From positions 1,178,001-1,242,000 of the forward strand of contig CP064985.1 in assembly GCA_016699675.1 (NCBI GenBank): a stretch of DNA of 64,000 bases. The letters run 5' to 3'. The translations under genes and the position numbers were made by a program. Shown here one piece after another: positions 43,237 through 52,568 of the stretch. The notes under the pieces are model-generated. The model did not search any database, was not told the origin of the DNA, and worked only from the letters and a program-made list of their open reading frames with translations. The stretch comes from Austwickia sp. Its GTDB lineage: Bacteria; Actinomycetota; Actinomycetes; Actinomycetales; Dermatophilaceae. Position 1 is the first letter of the stretch. Each line of letters begins with the position of its first letter.

Positions 43237-44478
43237 ATGGCACCCGGCAGCGACACCTCCCCGGCTGAGCTCCCTCGGCTCCCCCGGATCCCGCAGCTCC
43301 CCCGGCTCCCTCGGCTTTCGCGGCGGGGGCAGGTCGAGCCGTTCCACGTCATGGAGGTGCTCAAGGCCGCCAACCGGCGGGCCGCCACGCACGGCGACGT
43401 GATCACCCTGTGTGCCGGGCAACCATCGACGCCCGCGCCGGGCCCCGCGCTGGCCGCGGCGGACCGGGCGATCGCGTCGGGGGCGGTCCTGGGCTACACC
43501 GACGCCATCGGGATGCTGGCGCTGCGGGAGGGGATCGCGGGGCATTACGCGCAGTGGTACGGGCTCGCGGTCGACCCGGGCCAGATCGTCGTGACCACCG
43601 GCTCGTCCGCCGGGTTTACGGCGCTGTTCCTCGCAGCGTTCGAGGCCGGCGACACCGTGCTGATGGCCCGCCCGGGCTACCCGGCGTACCGGAACACCCT
43701 GCACGCCCTCGGCTGCCGCGTCGTCGAGATCGATTGCCGGGCGGAGACGCGTTACCAGCCGACCGTCGCGCTGCTCGAGGAGCACCTGGCCGCCGCCGGC
43801 GCGCCGCCCGCCGGCCTCATCATCGCCTCCCCCGCGAACCCGACCGGCACGGTCATCGCCGCCGCCGAGCTGGCCGCGATCGCGCACTGGTGCGAGGAGC
43901 ACGGCACGCTGCTGATCAGCGACGAGATCTACCACGGCGTGACCTACGGGACGCGCGCCGCCAGCGCGTGGGAGACCTCGCGCAGCGCCGTCCTCGTCGG
44001 CAGCTTCAGCAAGTACTTCTCGATGACCGGCTGGCGCGTCGGCTGGCTCGTGGTGCCCCCCGAGCTGGTGCGCCCCCTGGAACTGCTCGTCGGCAACCTC
44101 AACATCTGCCCGCCCGCGATCAGCCAGGTGGCGGCGCTCGGGGCCCTGGCGCCAGAGGCGAGCGCCGAGCTGGAGGGGCACGTGCGCCGGTACGCACAGA
44201 ACCGTGACCTGCTCCTACGCCGGGCCCCGGAGATCAGGGTCACGTCGATGGCGCCGCCGGACGGGGCGTTCTACCTGTACGCCGACGTCAGCCACCTCAC
44301 CGGCGACTCGATGGCGTGGTGCTTCCAGGTGCTCGCCGACACCGGCGTGGCGCTGACCCCCGGCGCCGACTTCGACACGCGATCCGGCGGCCAGTTCGTG
44401 CGGCTCAGCTTCGCCGGGTCCACCGCCGAGGTGGGCGAGGCGATGACCCGGCTCGCGGCGTACGTCGCGGGCCGCTAA
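43237..44478 (+). CDS. aspartate-aminotransferase-fold (class I/II) aminotransferase
   Basis: 413 residues, PLP fold type I. ITLCAGQPSTPAPG (substrate phosphate region), TTGSSAGFTALFLAAF, SPANPTGTVI (Asn and Pro of the active site), DEIYHGVTYG (PLP-pyridine Asp), and the Schiff-base Lys in GSFSKYFSMTGWRVGW. C-terminal FVRLSFAGS has the substrate-carboxylate Arg. The first 40 residues contain a repeated LPRLPRIPQLPRLPRL element not found in the family and of unknown role. Diverges from the MFS gene. Confidence 0.86.
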   Translation: MAPGSDTSPAELPRLPRIPQLPRLPRLSRRGQVEPFHVMEVLKAANRRAATHGDVITLCAGQPSTPAPGPALAAADRAIASGAVLGYTDAIGMLALREGIAGHYAQWYGLAVDPGQIVVTTGSSAGFTALFLAAFEAGDTVLMARPGYPAYRNTLHALGCRVVEIDCRAETRYQPTVALLEEHLAAAGAPPAGLIIASPANPTGTVIAAAELAAIAHWCEEHGTLLISDEIYHGVTYGTRAASAWETSRSAVLVGSFSKYFSMTGWRVGWLVVPPELVRPLELLVGNLNICPPAISQVAALGALAPEASAELEGHVRRYAQNRDLLLRRAPEIRVTSMAPPDGAFYLYADVSHLTGDSMAWCFQVLADTGVALTPGADFDTRSGGQFVRLSFAGSTAEVGEAMTRLAAYVAGR

Positions 44479-44488
44479 CCTCCCGCGC

Positions 44489-44692
44489 ATGGGTACGCAC
44501 GAGAGCAAGGGCGAGCCGGTCCCCTACACGGCGCCCGATTACGACCCCGACAACTCCGGCCGGCCCGCCGCCGACGTCCCCCAGGACGCGTCCGCGACCC
44601 CGCCGAGCAGCGACGCGGCGGGCGAGCAGGCAGAGCTCGCCAAGGAGCCGCAACCGTACGTCGACCCGGCGTACGACCCCGACAAGGGCTGA
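44489..44692 (+). CDS. small acidic, Pro/Tyr-rich protein
   Basis: 67 residues. Contains two imperfect copies of a Tyr/Pro/Asp motif, PYTAPDYDPD near the N terminus and PYVDPAYDPD at the C terminus, separated by an acidic Ala/Ser linker. Predicted disordered. Lies 10 nt after the aminotransferase stop, so possibly co-transcribed. Function unknown. Confidence 0.5.
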   Translation: MGTHESKGEPVPYTAPDYDPDNSGRPAADVPQDASATPPSSDAAGEQAELAKEPQPYVDPAYDPDKG

Positions 44693-44722
44693 GGGCTCGG
44701 CGGAACGGCGACAGGCCGCCGC

Positions 44723-45220
44723 TCAGACCGTGACCGGGGTCCGCCGCCCGACGAGGTTCATCACGACGCACCGGAACACGGGCTCCCCCGAGGGGTCGCG
44801 CAGTTCGGCGAGGGTGCGCACGAGGCCGCGGTCGTCCTGGGTCCGGCTGCTGCGCGCGTCCAGCACGGTGACGCGCAGGCGGAGTTTGTCGCCGGGGCGG
44901 ACGGGGCGCAGCCAGCGGAGTTCGTCGACGCCGGGGGCGCCGAGGCTGGCGGTGTGCGACAGGTAGTGCTCGGCGAAGAGCCGCATCATGGCCGCGCAGG
45001 TCTGCCAGCCGCTGGCGATCAGCCCCTGGAAGGGCCCCGCCGCGGCGGCCTGTGGATCCACGTGAAACGTCTGGGGGTCCCACCGCCGGCCGAAGTCGAT
45101 GATGTCCGCCTCGTCGAGGGTGATCTCGCCGTATTCGTAGACTCCGCCGGGCACGTAGTCCTCGAACCGCCGGTCGGCGATCGTTGCGTCGAACTCTGCC
45201 TGATCGAGCAGCCGTGTCAT
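44723..45220 (-). CDS. MaoC-like hot-dog dehydratase
   Basis: A 165-residue MaoC/hot-dog protein: GGVYEYGEITLDEADIIDFG, then the catalytic-type DPQTFHVDPQAA (Asp and His of the hydratase motif) and GPFQGLIASGWQTCAAMMRL. AAGGAGG precedes ATG 45220 at 7 nt. Likely an enoyl-CoA hydratase/dehydratase in fatty-acid or polyhydroxyalkanoate metabolism. Not in an obvious operon. Confidence 0.86.
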   Translation of the reverse strand: MTRLLDQAEFDATIADRRFEDYVPGGVYEYGEITLDEADIIDFGRRWDPQTFHVDPQAAAAGPFQGLIASGWQTCAAMMRLFAEHYLSHTASLGAPGVDELRWLRPVRPGDKLRLRVTVLDARSSRTQDDRGLVRTLAELRDPSGEPVFRCVVMNLVGRRTPVTV

Positions 45221-45527
45221 GGGCAACCTCCTTCTGCGCCGCGCCGCCGGGTTCCGACGTCCATGGCCTGGGTGGCGGATCCAGAGCGTGGGCGGCGTCG
45301 GCGACCGCCGCTCCGCGATCCTGCCGATCCCGCCGAGATCCCGGAGCGGTCTACCGAGCCCGCCAATCCCGCCGGACCCTGCTGCCATGATGGCCGATTC
45401 GCCCAGCGCCGGACGACAGCGCCGCGGCGAATCGGCCGATCACGTCGCCGTCCGGAATGGTGGATGATCGCCGGGGCGGGCTCAGGGACCGCCGCCACGA
45501 GCTGAGCGCCGCGGACAGCCGGGATCG
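45221..45527. other. intergenic gap with a strong inverted repeat
   Basis: 307 nt without a recognisable gene. The inverted repeat at 45392-45437 is listed separately. Nothing else of note is visible except GC-rich short repeats. Confidence 0.5.
45392..45437 (-). terminator. 12-bp inverted repeat downstream of HNH gene
   Basis: GGCCGATTCGCC (45392-45403) and GGCGAATCGGCC (45426-45437) pair perfectly across a 22-nt loop. The minus-strand DUF222/HNH gene ends at 45528 upstream of it, so it may be that gene's terminator, or an operator. No T-run. Confidence 0.5.
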
Positions 45528-47387
45528 TCAGAACGGCGGGGGTCCTGGGTCTGATGGTGCCGCCGCGCGCTCATCGACGGTGCGACCGGTGGCGGCCGTG
45601 GGGTGGGCGCGGGGTCGACCTGCGGGGCGGGTGGCGGCAGTGCGCCCTGTCTCGGAGTGCTCGACCGGGGGCGCCTCACCGGACGCGACGATGGCCGCAT
45701 CGCTGCGGTTCCGGTGGTCGCTTGAGGGACGGCCGGGGGGACGGCCGGGGGCCTGCGGGTCGTACTGCATGGGATACGTCGTGTATTGCCGGCCCGTGCC
45801 GGTTGTCCAGACGATCGTCCCGTCAGCGCTCTGGCGGGTGGTCCACTGGCCGCGGGTCTTGTGTCCGTGTGGGCGGCGGGACTTCGCTGACAGGTTTGCC
45901 GCATGCGTGGCGCCGCCGGAGGCGTGATCCACGTCGTGGTCGAGGTCGCAGCGACGAGCCGGGACGTGACTGTCCGGGGCCCGGCAGGTCCCGTCTCGGA
46001 CCTGGACCGCCTCGCGCAGCCGCGGGGGTGGGCCATAGCTCGCGGTGGAGAGCTCGATCGCTTCTCCGGTGACCGGATCGGTCACCAAGCGACGCCAGAC
46101 CGAGCCCGCGCCGTAGGCCAGGTCCCGCACCACCTCGGCAGGCACGTACTCGCCGTTCTCCAAGCGGCCCGGTTCCTCGTCCGCTCCTAGCAGCGAGGCC
46201 GCCGAGACCACCACCCGCACGACAGCCGGCGGCAGCCCGCCCGGCAGGAAAGCGACCCAGTCCGGCACTCGCACCTCCCCTGGGATCGGCACCGCCCCCG
46301 AGACGGGCACCGGCAAGGGCGCGGGGTCGTCTGCGGTGTCGTCACGCACCCGCTCAGTCGATACGGTCGCGTGAGCACCGTCCTCACGCCCGGCGCGACC
46401 GCCAGTCGACCGCTGTGAGGACTGCGGTGAGGACTGCGGTGAGGACTGCGGTGAGGACTGCGGTGAGGACTGCGGTGGCGCCGAGGACCGTGATGGCACC
46501 GAGGACGATGAGGACTGCGACGGCGCCGTGGATGGCGTATATCGCGTCGACGGCTGCCCAGCGGGGGCACCCAGCACGGTCACCTCACCTGCGGGGATGG
46601 GTGTGCCGAGGGCGGGGATGTCCCCGAAGATGACGAGGTCCAGCATCACGTCGCTGCGCAGCTGGGCCAGCGTGCGCGGATCACCCATCCGGCGGACGGC
46701 CCTGGCGATCTCCTCGACCCGCTCGATCGCCGCGGTCACCCGCTCCGCCGAGCCCGATGCGGTGAGCTCTCCCGTGCCGTGGGGGGTCAACGTGGCGAAC
46801 GCATCACGTCGACTCAGGTCGTCATCCCGCAGCTTCCTGGTCGGGACCCGCAGGGCCAACTGCCGGGCCAGCCGGCGCCGGAAGGTTCCGTAGGACAGCA
46901 CCGAGCCATCCCGCGTGGGCGCCAACACGGCCGCCGCAATCTCCGCTGCGACCTCCGCCGCGCACTCGCGAGTGTCCTGCTGCCAAGTCCGCGCCATCGC
47001 CCAGGTGCAGGCGCCCTCCGTCAGGGCGGTCAACACCCGACCCGCGCGCGTCGGGCTGGCCAAGCCGAGGCGGAGGCGACCGTAGGCATCGGCGACGCCA
47101 AGTCCCGTCGCCAACCGCACTTCGTCCGCCACGGCGGACTCAGCCTCGGCCAACTCTCGGTCGCGTGCCGTGCGGGATGCGTCCGGGCCGAGGCACGCCA
47201 TCGCCTGCTCACGACGCCGACTGGCCAGGAAGCCCGCTGCTCGGGCCGACATCCCGGCCAATGCGGCCGTCGCCCGCTCGTACGCCGCCATCGCGTCGAG
47301 CAACCCGTCGTCGTCCAGCAACGCCACCAGCGCCGGGTCGGGCACCATAAGGCTGAAGCACCCATCGCGCCCACCCCGGACATCCAT
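45528..47387 (-). CDS. DUF222/HNH endonuclease-domain protein, possibly degenerate
   Basis: 619 residues. N-terminal DUF222 region (residues about 20-230; AGFLASRRREQAMACLGPDA, then YGTFRRRLARQLALRVP), a linker with a QSSP tandem repeat (residues 304-323, five DNA units of 12 bp), and a C-terminal HNH-like domain near residue 490: VRDGTCRAPDSHVPARRCDLDHDVDH with GGATHAANL. In typical relatives the second zinc Cys (CRxPGC) and a later Cys (LCRxHH) are present. Here they are Ser (CRAPDS) and KSRRPHGHK, so zinc binding may be lost. GGAGGAAGGG precedes ATG 47387. Such genes are common in actinobacteria and of uncertain role. Confidence 0.83.
   Translation of the reverse strand: MDVRGGRDGCFSLMVPDPALVALLDDDGLLDAMAAYERATAALAGMSARAAGFLASRRREQAMACLGPDASRTARDRELAEAESAVADEVRLATGLGVADAYGRLRLGLASPTRAGRVLTALTEGACTWAMARTWQQDTRECAAEVAAEIAAAVLAPTRDGSVLSYGTFRRRLARQLALRVPTRKLRDDDLSRRDAFATLTPHGTGELTASGSAERVTAAIERVEEIARAVRRMGDPRTLAQLRSDVMLDLVIFGDIPALGTPIPAGEVTVLGAPAGQPSTRYTPSTAPSQSSSSSVPSRSSAPPQSSPQSSPQSSPQSSPQSSQRSTGGRAGREDGAHATVSTERVRDDTADDPAPLPVPVSGAVPIPGEVRVPDWVAFLPGGLPPAVVRVVVSAASLLGADEEPGRLENGEYVPAEVVRDLAYGAGSVWRRLVTDPVTGEAIELSTASYGPPPRLREAVQVRDGTCRAPDSHVPARRCDLDHDVDHASGGATHAANLSAKSRRPHGHKTRGQWTTRQSADGTIVWTTGTGRQYTTYPMQYDPQAPGRPPGRPSSDHRNRSDAAIVASGEAPPVEHSETGRTAATRPAGRPRAHPTAATGRTVDERAAAPSDPGPPPF
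46417..46476 (-). repeat. five tandem 12-bp repeats inside the HNH gene
   Basis: Exactly five copies of GAGGACTGCGGT (plus strand), in frame, encoding QSSP-like Ser/Gln/Pro units in the linker. Length can vary by slippage without breaking the frame. Good strain-typing marker candidate. Confidence 0.9.
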
Positions 47388-47595
47388 GCGACCCTTCCTC
47401 CCAGCGACTATCGTTACTACGTACGATCTTAACCCGTTTGGATGCTTCGGAACAGGCGGCTTTATTTAATTAATTAAGTCCGTATTAAGCGCCACGCACA
47501 ACTTCCCCACACAGGCACTAACCACAAGCCGGTGCACCAGTACCGCACCGAAAATCCCGTTGCCGACCGGACGCGAACCGCCGAAGGATGGTCAG
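47388..47595. promoter_or_regulatory. AT-rich promoter region with a TTAATTAATTAA palindrome
   Basis: Between divergent HNH and acetyltransferase genes. The segment 47461-47490 is far more AT-rich than anything nearby and includes a 12-nt palindrome (47466-47477). TACGTA occurs near 47419. Probably holds promoters for both genes and could be a nucleoid-protein or regulator binding site. No clear -35/-10 pair was assigned. Confidence 0.5.
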
Positions 47596-48096
47596 GTGCC
47601 CAGCCCACTCGTCGTACGTCCCGCCGCCGCCTCGGACTGGTCCGCGATCTGGGGGATCATCCGCGAGGTGGCCGCGGCGGAGGAGACGTTCGCGATGGCG
47701 GCTCGGCCCGACGAAGAGGAGACCCGGCGATCCTGGATGACCGCGCCGCCGGGGCGTGTCGTCGTCGCCGAGCGTTCGGGCGAGGTCCTCGGTACAGCGA
47801 ATATGTACGCCAACCGGCCTCACCAGGGGGACCACGTCGCCTCGGGCTCGCTCATGGTCGCCGCGCGGGCCCGCGGCTCGGGCCTGGGTCGAGCGCTGGT
47901 CCGGGACCTGATCGCCTGGGCCGCCGGCGAAGGCTCCGCCGCGATTCAGTTCAACGCCGTCGTCGAGACCAACCACACAGCCGTGGCGCTCTACCGATGC
48001 GAAGGATTCCGTGTCCTCGGGACCGCCCCGGGCGCCTTTCGGCATCCCCGCGACGGCCGCGTCGGCCTGCACATCATGTGGCGGGACCTGCCCTGA
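47596..48096 (+). CDS. GNAT-family N-acetyltransferase
   Basis: 166 residues. Acetyl-CoA motif ARARGSGLGRALV (R-x-x-G-x-G type) near residue 100, preceded by a beta strand VASGSLMVA, followed by AIQFNAVVETNHTAVALYRC with the expected Asn and final strand GFRVLGTAPGAF. GTG 47596 is preceded by GAAGGA. An upstream TTG at 47560 is less likely. Acceptor unknown (amine or antibiotic). Confidence 0.85.
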   Translation: MPSPLVVRPAAASDWSAIWGIIREVAAAEETFAMAARPDEEETRRSWMTAPPGRVVVAERSGEVLGTANMYANRPHQGDHVASGSLMVAARARGSGLGRALVRDLIAWAAGEGSAAIQFNAVVETNHTAVALYRCEGFRVLGTAPGAFRHPRDGRVGLHIMWRDLP

Positions 48097-48127
48097 CTCC
48101 CGCCGATCGGACGCGGCCGCGCCGGGA

Positions 48128-48810
48128 TCAGGGCACCAGCCGATAGCCCTGCCCCGGCTCGGTGAGCAGGTGCGTTGGCGCGCTCGGCGACGGCTCGATC
48201 TTGCGGCGCAGCTGGTTGGCGAAGACGCGCAGGTAGTTGGACTCGCGTCGGTACGTCGGGCCCCACACCTCACCCAAGAGCTCGGCATGCGTGACCAGAT
48301 GCCCCGGCTCGCGCGCCAGCACGGCCAGAATCCGCCACTCGGTGGGGGTCAGCCGGATCGGCGTACCGTCCGCCGCCTCCGCCCGCCGCTCCGCGAAGTC
48401 CAGCCGGAAGTCCGCGCACGAGAAGGGGGCTGGCCGTCCGCCACGTCGGTGTGCGCCCGCCGCAACGCGGACCGGATCCGCGCCATCAGCTCGTCCATGG
48501 CGAACGGCTTGGTCACGAAGTCGTCCGCGCCGCGGTCAAGGGCCTCGACCTTGTCGTCGGACTCGTGCCGGGCGGACAGCACGATGACCGGTACGGCGCT
48601 GCGCTGCCGCAGCCACGCCAGCACCTCGACGCCGTCCCGGTCGGGCAGCCCAAGGTCGAGGACGACAAGGTCCGGCATCTCCTCCTCGATGGCCGCCATC
48701 GCGCTGCGGCCATCACCGACGACCACTGAGTCGTACCCCCGCGCCCGCAGGTTGATCCGCAGCGTCCGCGTGATTGCCGGTTCGTCGTCGACGACGAGGA
48801 TGCGGGTCAC
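48128..48810 (-). pseudogene. kdpE: KdpE response regulator, frameshifted
   Basis: From GTG 48810: receiver domain ILVVDDEPAITRTLRINLRA, phospho-Asp in LVVLDLGLPDRDG, FVTKPFAMDEL. The frame breaks after DVADGQPP. The winged helix continues in the next frame: FRLDFAERRAEAADGTPIRL, TPTEWRILAVLAREPGHLVT and NYLRVFANQLRRKIEP, ending PGQGYRLVP. A C-run at about 48420-48430 lacks one base. This is the DNA-binding partner of KdpD. GTG overlaps the kdpD stop (GTGA). Loss of the C-terminal domain would abolish kdp regulation unless the break is a sequencing error. Confidence 0.8.
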
Positions 48811-51195
48811 GGCGCGGCCCTCCACTCGACCTCGCCAGCCACCGCGCCGCGCGCCGCCGCGTCGCGCACCACCGCGCCGTGCGCCACCGCGCCGTGCGCC
48901 ACCGCGTCGCGCGCCACGGCGTCGCGGCCGCCGACGCCGGAATCCACAAGGCCGGCCGGCGGCCCCGGCGGCAGGTCGATGGTCATCGTGAGCCCCCCAC
49001 CCGGGGTGTCGTCCGCGGTCACGCTCGCTCCCATGCTCTCCGCCAGCCCCCCGCGCGACGGCCAGCCCCAACCCGACGCCGTCGCCGGCGGGCACGTCGC
49101 CCTGCCGCTGGAACGGTTGGAAGATCTTCTCGTGCTCGGCGCGCGGTACGCCGGGGCCGCTGTCGATCACCCGGATCTGCGTGCGGGCCCCCACCCGGGC
49201 CACGTTGACCACGACCTTCGATCGCGCCGGGGCGTGCCGCAGCCCGTTCTCCAGCAGGTTCGCCAGCACGCGGTCGAGCAGGCCCGGGTCCGCGTACGCC
49301 AGGCACTCCCCCTGGCTCCACAGCTCCAGGCGGCCGGGGTCGGACACCGCCGCCATCGTCGAGCTCGCCACCTCGGCCCCGTCCACGACGATGCAGTGCG
49401 GCCGCATGGCCCCGGTCTCCAGCCGCGACAGGTCGAGCAGGTTGCCCACCAGCGCGTCGAGCCGGTCGGTGCTCTCCTCGATGGCCTCGAGCAGGTCGGC
49501 CTGGTCCTCGTCGCTGAACTGCACCTCCTCCGAGCGCAGGCTGGAGACGGCGGCCTTGACCGCGGCCAGCGGGGTGCGCAGGTCGTGCGAGACCGCCGAG
49601 AGCAGCGCCTGCCGGGCCTTGTTGTCGGCGGCCAGCGACGTCGCGGCGGCCGCCTCGGCCCGCAGCCGCTGCCGGGTGAGGACGGCGGCGGCGTTCGCGG
49701 CGTACGCCGTGACCAGCGACTGGTCCTCCGCCCGCAGGTCGTGGCCGCACAGCAGCAGCACGGTCTCGTCGTCGATCGGCTCGCGGACCTGGGCGTGCTC
49801 CACGTCGGAGAGGGTGAACCCGCCGACCGCGGCGAGGATCGTGACCGCTCCGCCCGTGCGCGGCCGCCGCACGATCCCCCCGGAGGTCATCGCCAGCATG
49901 TCGAGACACTCGCGGAGCAGCAGGGGCAGGGGCTCGGTGGACGACAGCATCGCGTGGGTGATCTGGGTGAGGCTGGCGGACTCGCGTTGTGCCGCGCGGG
50001 CCTCCTCCGTACGTCGTGCGGACAGGTGCACCACGGCGGCCACGGCGGCCGCGATCATCAGGTAGACGCTCAGCGCCAGCACGTTCTGCCGGTCGGAGAC
50101 GGTGAAGGTGTGCGTCGGCGGCGTGAAGAAGAAGTTGAGGAGCAGGGTCCCCAACACCGCGCTGACCAGCGCCGGGAGCAGTCCGCCGACGAGCGCCACC
50201 CCGACCGATACCCCCAGATACAGCAGCACGTCCAGGGGCAGGTCCACGGCCTCGCCGAGCAGGTGCAGCAGCCCGGTCAGCGCGATCGGCCCTAGGACCG
50301 CACCGACCCAGCCCGCCACGAGCCGCCGTCGGCCCAGGCTCCACCGCGAGCGGCTCGTCGGGGGCACCGTCGTGTGCGCGTGCGTCACCAGGTGGACGTC
50401 GATGTCGCCAGACCCCGCCACGACGGAGGCCCCCACCCCGCGCGACCACAACCGCGCCCACCGGCTCCGGGTGCTGGCACCCACCACGATCTGGCTGGCA
50501 TTGACGCGGCGCGCGAAAGCCAGAATGGCCTCGGCGATGTCGTCGCCGGAGATGGCGTGGAACTCCCCGCCCAGTTCCCGGGTCAGCGTGCGCTGCGCCG
50601 CGATCGCCGTACCGTCCACCCCCGCCAGCCCGTCGCTGCGGCTGACGTACACGGCGATCAGCTCCCCGCCCGCCCCCCGCGACGCGATCCGAGCGCCGCG
50701 GCGCAGCACGGTCTCCCCCTCCGGGCCGCCGGTGAGCGCGACCACCACGCGCTCACGGGTGGGCCAGGTGTCGAGGATGCCCTGGTCGGCGCGGTAGCGC
50801 TCCAGCGTCTCGTCCACCCGGTCCGCCAGCCACAGCAGGGCCAGCTCGCGCAGCGCCGACAGGTTGCCGGGCCGGAAATAACTGGCCAGCGCGGCGTCGA
50901 CCTTGTCGGCCTTGTAGATGTTGCCGTGCGCCATCCGGCGGCGCAGCGACTCCGGCGACATGTCGACCAGCTCGATCTGGTCGGCCCCGCGGACCACCCC
51001 GTCGGGCACGGTCTCGCGCTGGCGGACCCCGGTGATCGCATGGACCGCGTCGTTGAGGGACTCCAGGTGCTGGATGTTGACCGTCGAGATGACGTCGATG
51101 CCCGCGTCGAGGAGCACGGCGATGTCCTCGTACCGGCGGCCCCGCGCCGACCCCGGCACGTTCGTGTAGGCGAGCTCGTCCACCAAAGCGATCTG
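48807..51195 (-). pseudogene. kdpD: KdpD sensor kinase, C-terminal part (disrupted by IS110 and a frameshift)
   Basis: Begins at the element junction with IALVDELAYTNVPGSARGRR, the second half of the KdpD N-terminal ATP-binding/USP region (AVSTVNIQHLESLND-like DVISTVNIQHLESLNDAVH). Then USP-like domain, four DUF4118 membrane helices (about residue 400-500), a GAF region and the kinase core: SAVSHDLRTPLAAVKAA (His), LLENGLRHAP, and G-boxes DGVGLGLAVARG. After ARG an extra G in a six-G run (near 49053) shifts the frame; the true end LAESMGASVTADDTPGG is in another frame, with a long Ala/Arg repeat tail (RDAVAHGAVAHGAV). Sensor of K+ limitation and osmotic stress. Two independent lesions. Confidence 0.85.
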
Positions 51196-51239
51196 TGAGT
51201 GTGGGACCTGGCTGGTCTGGGACTGGCTGGTCAGGATGG

Positions 51240-51420
51240 AGCTGGTCGTTCCGGCCCGGGCGTGACTCTCGAAGCAATTGGCCCGCCTCGGGCGGTGTCT
51301 TCCCGTTGAATTGTCCGCTCGGATCGGCGCGGCCGGCACCGTCCGGCCCACCTCGGTGACCTCATCAGGAGATTGCCCGGCCCGCGAGCCGTGGCTCATC
51401 ACAGATTTGCCCCGATGTGA
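51240..51420 (+). ncRNA. candidate bridge RNA of the IS110 element
   Basis: Two hairpin-containing segments match the known bridge-RNA plan. The donor-binding loop: AGGAGATT (51367-51374) is identical to the last 8 nt before the right core (52576-52583). TCACAG (51399-51404) is the reverse complement of the first 6 nt of the left end including the core (51193-51198). Between them a CGGC/GCCG stem (51378-51391) is the apical hairpin. The target-binding loop: AAGCAAT (51272-51278) matches 6/7 of the left kdpD target AAGCGAT (51186-51192), around the apical stem GCCCG/CGGGC (51281-51293), with CCCGTTG (51302-51308) partly complementary to the right target. Exact ends of the RNA are not determined. 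Confidence 0.6.
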
Positions 51421-51494
51421 CTTCTTCCCGGACCGGTACCGGCCGCTCGGCGACCGTGACCACGCCCCGTCTCGAGGAAGGAACAACGATCGCC

Positions 51495-52568
51495 ATGGCC
51501 ATCGTCGCGCATTCACATCCGTTCGTCATCGGCGTGGACACCCACGCCCGCAACCACGCCCTCTCGATCCTGGTCTGCCCGCAGGGCGAGCTGCTCGACG
51601 AGGGCCAGTTCCCGGCCACGACGGCCGGGCTTGCACGGGCTGTCGCGTTTGTCGCGCGCCGCACCGGCGGCGACGTGGCGGTCCTGTGGGTCATCGAGGG
51701 CACCGGCACTTACGGGGCGCGGCTGGCCCGCGTCGTGGCCGACGCCGGCTACGAGGTCGTCGAAGCGCCACGGATGAACGCGCGCGCCGACCGCGGCATC
51801 GGCAAATCCGACCCGCTGGACGCCCGCCGCATCGCCGCAGCAGCCCTCCCGTTGCAGGTCACAGCGCTGCGCCACCCGCGGGCCGACGACGGGGTCCGGG
51901 CGGCTGTCCGCGTCCTGCTCGCCGCCCGAGACCACATGAGCACCGAGCGCACCGCCACGATCAACGCTCTGACCGCGCTCTTACGCGTGGCCGACCTCGG
52001 GATCGACGCCCGACGCCCGCTGACCGGCGCCCAGATCACCACGGTCGCCGGCTGGCGCACGCGAGAGGAGCCCCTGGCAGTCTCCACTGCCCGCTGGGAA
52101 GCCGCCCGGCTGGCTAAGCGCGTCGCCGCGCTCGATGACGAGCTCAAGGACATCACCAAGCGGATCAGCGACCTCCTTCACCAGAGCCCCGCCAGCGTCC
52201 TGCTCGAACAGCCTGGCATCGGCCCCATCACCGCAGCCGTCGCCCTCACCGCGTGGTCCCACCTGGGACGCATCCGATCAGAGTCCGCCTTCGCCAGCCT
52301 CGCCGGCGTGAACCCGATCCCGGCCTCCTCCGGCAACACGGTCCGCCACCGCATCAACCGCGGCGGCGACCGGCGCCTGAACCGCGCGCTGCACATGGCC
52401 GTCGTCACCCGCATGCGCATGGACCCCCGCACCCGCGCCTACGTCGAACGCCGAAGCGCCGAAGGACGCACCCTCCGAGAGATCCGCCGAAGCCTCAAGC
52501 GCTACCTCGCCCGCGAGATCTACCGCCGCCTTAACGCCACCGCCCAGCTCGACCAGGCGGCTGCTTGA
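51495..52568 (+). CDS. IS110-family transposase (DEDD RuvC-like plus Tnp_20)
   Basis: 357 residues from ATG 51495. N-terminal DEDD_Tnp_IS110 domain: acidic residues in FVIGVDTHARNHALS (Asp15), VIEGTGTYGARLAR (Glu) and GKSDPLDARRIAAAA (two Asp). Central helical coiled region (DDELKDITKRISDLL). C-terminal transposase_20 domain: LEQPGIGPITAAVALTAWSH, FASLAGVNPIPASSGNTVRH with the proposed catalytic Ser, and INRGGDRRLNRALHMAVV. Recombinases of this family use a bridge RNA that specifies donor and target. Full length, no visible inactivation. GGAAGGA lies a little far (about 13 nt) upstream. A GTG at 51417 is a possible longer start. Confidence 0.88.
   Translation: MAIVAHSHPFVIGVDTHARNHALSILVCPQGELLDEGQFPATTAGLARAVAFVARRTGGDVAVLWVIEGTGTYGARLARVVADAGYEVVEAPRMNARADRGIGKSDPLDARRIAAAALPLQVTALRHPRADDGVRAAVRVLLAARDHMSTERTATINALTALLRVADLGIDARRPLTGAQITTVAGWRTREEPLAVSTARWEAARLAKRVAALDDELKDITKRISDLLHQSPASVLLEQPGIGPITAAVALTAWSHLGRIRSESAFASLAGVNPIPASSGNTVRHRINRGGDRRLNRALHMAVVTRMRMDPRTRAYVERRSAEGRTLREIRRSLKRYLAREIYRRLNATAQLDQAAA

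Noticed and set aside
46417..46476. CRISPR-like repeats
   Set aside because: Contiguous 12-bp units without spacers, in frame in a gene.
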